DNA of 8,011 bases from an uncultured Eubacteriales bacterium (GTDB lineage Bacteria > Bacillota > Clostridia > Oscillospirales > Oscillospiraceae), in contig CABSBF010000076.1 in the NCBI GenBank assembly GCA_902475855.1, positions 1-8,011 on the forward strand. The letters are read 5' to 3'. Shown here one piece after another: positions 6,729 to 8,011 of this stretch; the first letter of the stretch is position 1, and every line of letters begins with the position of its first letter. Made by a program: the position numbers and the translations under genes. Below the pieces are notes generated by a model. It saw nothing but the letters and a program-made list of their open reading frames with translations, made no database searches and was not told where the DNA came from.

Positions 6729-7856
6729 ATGAATTTCAAAAATGCAATGATCTACACGGAAGAATTCCGTTTCGTTCCCGGCGCATTTTCCGTGGAAAAC
6801 GGGAAGTTTTCCAACGTTCTGTGCGAGCCGCAGGCAGATGCCGCCGATCTGCACGGCGCCTATGTCATCCCCGGCCTGATCGACGTACACAATCACGGCA
6901 ATTCCGGTGCGGACTTCTCCGACGGCGACTATGACGGCCTTTTGAAAATGGCCGGATATCTGGCCAGAAACGGCGTGACCTCCTTCGCGCCTGCGTCCAT
7001 GACGCTGCCCTACGATGTGCTGGAGAAGGCATTTGCCACGGCGCGCCGTCTGGCCGATGAAGCCCCGGAGGGAAAGGCCGTCCTGCGCGGCATCCAGATG
7101 GAGGGGCCGTTCTTCTCCGAGAGGAAAAAGGGCGCTCAGAACGGCGCCTACCTGCGCGAGCCGGACTTTGCCGCCTTCCGCAAGCTCTATGAGGGCTGCG
7201 GCGGCCTCGTGCGCATCGTCGATGTCGCGCCGGAGCTGCCCGGCGCCTGTGAATTTGTCCGCCAGGCCAGAGAGCTTTGCACCGTTTCCATCGCGCACAC
7301 TGACGCAGATTATGACGCGGCGCACGCCGCAGTCGAGGCGGGCGTCACCCACCTGACTCACCTGTTCAACGCCATGCCCGCCCTGCACCACCGCAAGCCC
7401 GGCGTGATCGGCGCGGCGGCCGAGGCAGAGCAGGTCACGGCTGAGCTGATCACCGACGGCCAGCACATCCATCCCTCCGCCGTGCGGCTGGCCTTCCGTC
7501 TGTTCGGGCCGGAGCGCATGGTCATCATCTCCGACGCCCTGCGCTGCTGCGGTATGCCCGACGGCGAATATGAGCTGGGCGGGCAGGCCGTGTTTCTCAA
7601 AGGCGGCGTCGCGCGGCTGGCCGACGGCACCATTGCAGGTTCTGCCACGAACCTCTACGACTGTATGCTCCGCGCCGTTTCCTTCGGTATTGCAAAGGAA
7701 ACCGCCGTCCGCGCAGCGACATGGAATCCGGCACGCCAGATCGGCTGTCTGGATACGGTCGGTTCCATCCGCGACGGCAAATGCGCCGATTTCGTCGTCT
7801 GCGACGAAAATCTGAACCGAAAGGCCGTCTGGCTGGGCGGTAAGGAACTGAATTAA
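6729..7856 (+). CDS. nagA: N-acetylglucosamine-6-phosphate deacetylase
   Basis: A 375-residue cytosolic metal-dependent amidohydrolase, full length for NagA. It removes acetate from GlcNAc-6-phosphate to give glucosamine-6-phosphate, which NagB can send to glycolysis. Visible motifs are the metal pair HNH (H54, H56) in DVHNHGNSG, QMEGPFF with metal ligand E125, KKGAQ (133-137), SIAHTDADY with H190, THLTHLFNAM with H211 and N214, DGQHIHP with H246/H248, and ISDALRCCGMPDG with catalytic D269. ATWNPARQ (330-337) and the closing GSIRDGKCADFVV (345-357) are typical of the family. The HxH pair suggests the two-metal (Bacillus-like) form rather than the E. coli form. The start follows GGAGGAAA with about a 6-base gap. 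A strong terminator sits directly upstream, so expression must depend on read-through or on a promoter inside the previous gene. GalNAc-6-phosphate deacetylase (AgaA) is the main alternative. Confidence 0.92.
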   Translation: MNFKNAMIYTEEFRFVPGAFSVENGKFSNVLCEPQADAADLHGAYVIPGLIDVHNHGNSGADFSDGDYDGLLKMAGYLARNGVTSFAPASMTLPYDVLEKAFATARRLADEAPEGKAVLRGIQMEGPFFSERKKGAQNGAYLREPDFAAFRKLYEGCGGLVRIVDVAPELPGACEFVRQARELCTVSIAHTDADYDAAHAAVEAGVTHLTHLFNAMPALHHRKPGVIGAAAEAEQVTAELITDGQHIHPSAVRLAFRLFGPERMVIISDALRCCGMPDGEYELGGQAVFLKGGVARLADGTIAGSATNLYDCMLRAVSFGIAKETAVRAATWNPARQIGCLDTVGSIRDGKCADFVVCDENLNRKAVWLGGKELN

Positions 7857-7890
7857 AAAACTGCCCAAAGAACGATCGTTCTTCGGGCAG
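7855..7890 (-). terminator. Palindromic terminator reading leftward, at the nagA stop
   Basis: CTGCCC (7861-7866) pairs with GGGCAG (7885-7890). Inside, after one mismatch, AAGAACG/CGTTCTT (7868-7874, 7877-7883) continue the stem almost to the centre, leaving a tight loop. The A-run at 7855-7860 becomes six T on the leftward strand. It is therefore a good intrinsic terminator for a convergent gene coming from the right. For nagA it offers a strong stem but no U-tract. Confidence 0.7.
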
Positions 7891-7936
7891 ACAGCTTGTC
7901 AAAAAGTCCTTTTGGACTTTTTTGCAAGCTGTCTGC
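7887..7936 (+). terminator. Long palindrome acting as nagA terminator
   Basis: GCAGACAGCTTG (7887-7898) pairs fully with CAAGCTGTCTGC (7925-7936). After a short G-U/mismatch step, AAAAAGTCC (7901-7909) pairs with GGACTTTTT (7914-7922) around a TTTT loop. The inner stem with its T-run (7918-7923) is a normal forward terminator for nagA. The outer 12 bp make the whole thing an unusually long hairpin. Its first four bases (7887-7890) are shared with the preceding hairpin, so the two cannot be fully formed at once. Confidence 0.75.
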
Positions 7937-7956
7937 AAAATTGCAAAATCTAAATT

Positions 7957-8011
7957 TGAAGTGCCCCCAAAAAGTTAGACAATATTTCAAATAGAAATTA
8001 TTCAAGCAACC
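7957..8011. mobile_element. Probable end of an IS3-family (IS150-like) insertion sequence, cut by the window
   Basis: TGAAGTGCCCCCAAAAAGTT followed by AGACA (7957-7981) has the look of IS3-family terminal inverted repeats of the IS150 group: a TG tip, a C-run, an A-run, then GTT-GACA. The element would extend to the right past 8011; the 30 bases after the repeat are AT-rich and contain no readable gene start. No transposase is in view, so this rests on the repeat alone. The tip lies 20 bases beyond the long palindrome. Confidence 0.55.

Noticed and set aside
4325..6739. 804-codon leftward frame antisense to nahK and the ROK-like gene
   Set aside because: Its composition is that of a codon mirror, with no recognisable domain, while both rightward genes are clear families.
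1..8011. CRISPR array, rRNA or tRNA genes, phage or defence genes
   Set aside because: No spaced direct repeats, structural RNA gene or recognisable defence protein was seen on either strand.

Overview
The window is GC-rich, tightly packed bacterial DNA with strong Shine-Dalgarno sites, sigma-A-type promoters, short intergenic gaps and U-tract hairpin terminators. Together with the gene content (host-glycan amino-sugar salvage, a MATE pump, an ABC exporter), this suggests a gut Clostridia member, perhaps of the Oscillospiraceae/Ruminococcaceae type. The genus cannot be told from the sequence alone.

Layout. Positions 1-240 carry no gene I can support: a hairpin terminator from something upstream, an AT-rich block with promoter-like hexamers, and a weak terminator for the leftward gene. 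A leftward gene (708-241) encodes a small ferritin-like diiron protein. Across a 198-bp divergent gap with a good rightward promoter (815-843) lies a two-gene efflux unit: a 12-helix MATE transporter (907-2340), overlapped by 32 bp by a full-length ABC exporter half-transporter (2309-4060). A second clear promoter (4093-4121) opens an amino-sugar unit: nahK, an N-acetylhexosamine 1-kinase starting with TTG (4193-5269); an unusual ROK-like ASKHA kinase (5282-6664); then, after a strong hairpin terminator squeezed into the 64-bp gap, nagA, an N-acetylglucosamine-6-phosphate deacetylase (6729-7856). The right end has overlapping palindromes that look like terminators for both directions, and at 7957 what appears to be the tip of an IS3-family (IS150-like) insertion sequence running off the window.

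How the genes work together. nahK and nagA place the right half in salvage of GlcNAc/GalNAc. NahK makes HexNAc-1-phosphate from free N-acetylhexosamine, as in the bifidobacterial lacto-N-biose/galacto-N-biose pathway. NagA deacetylates GlcNAc-6-phosphate. The ROK-like protein between them is the least explained part: it has recognisable ATP-binding and catalytic motifs, but it lacks the ROK zinc motif and carries about 145 extra N-terminal residues. It could be the missing HexNAc 6-kinase or a sugar sensor. The phosphorylase and nucleotide-sugar enzymes of the full lacto-N-biose pathway are not in this window. The left half is an ordinary export module, with no regulator gene in view.

I did not find a clearly new defence or mobile system. 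The items most worth a second look are the ROK-like protein, the internal terminator before nagA, and the palindrome plus IS junction at the right end.
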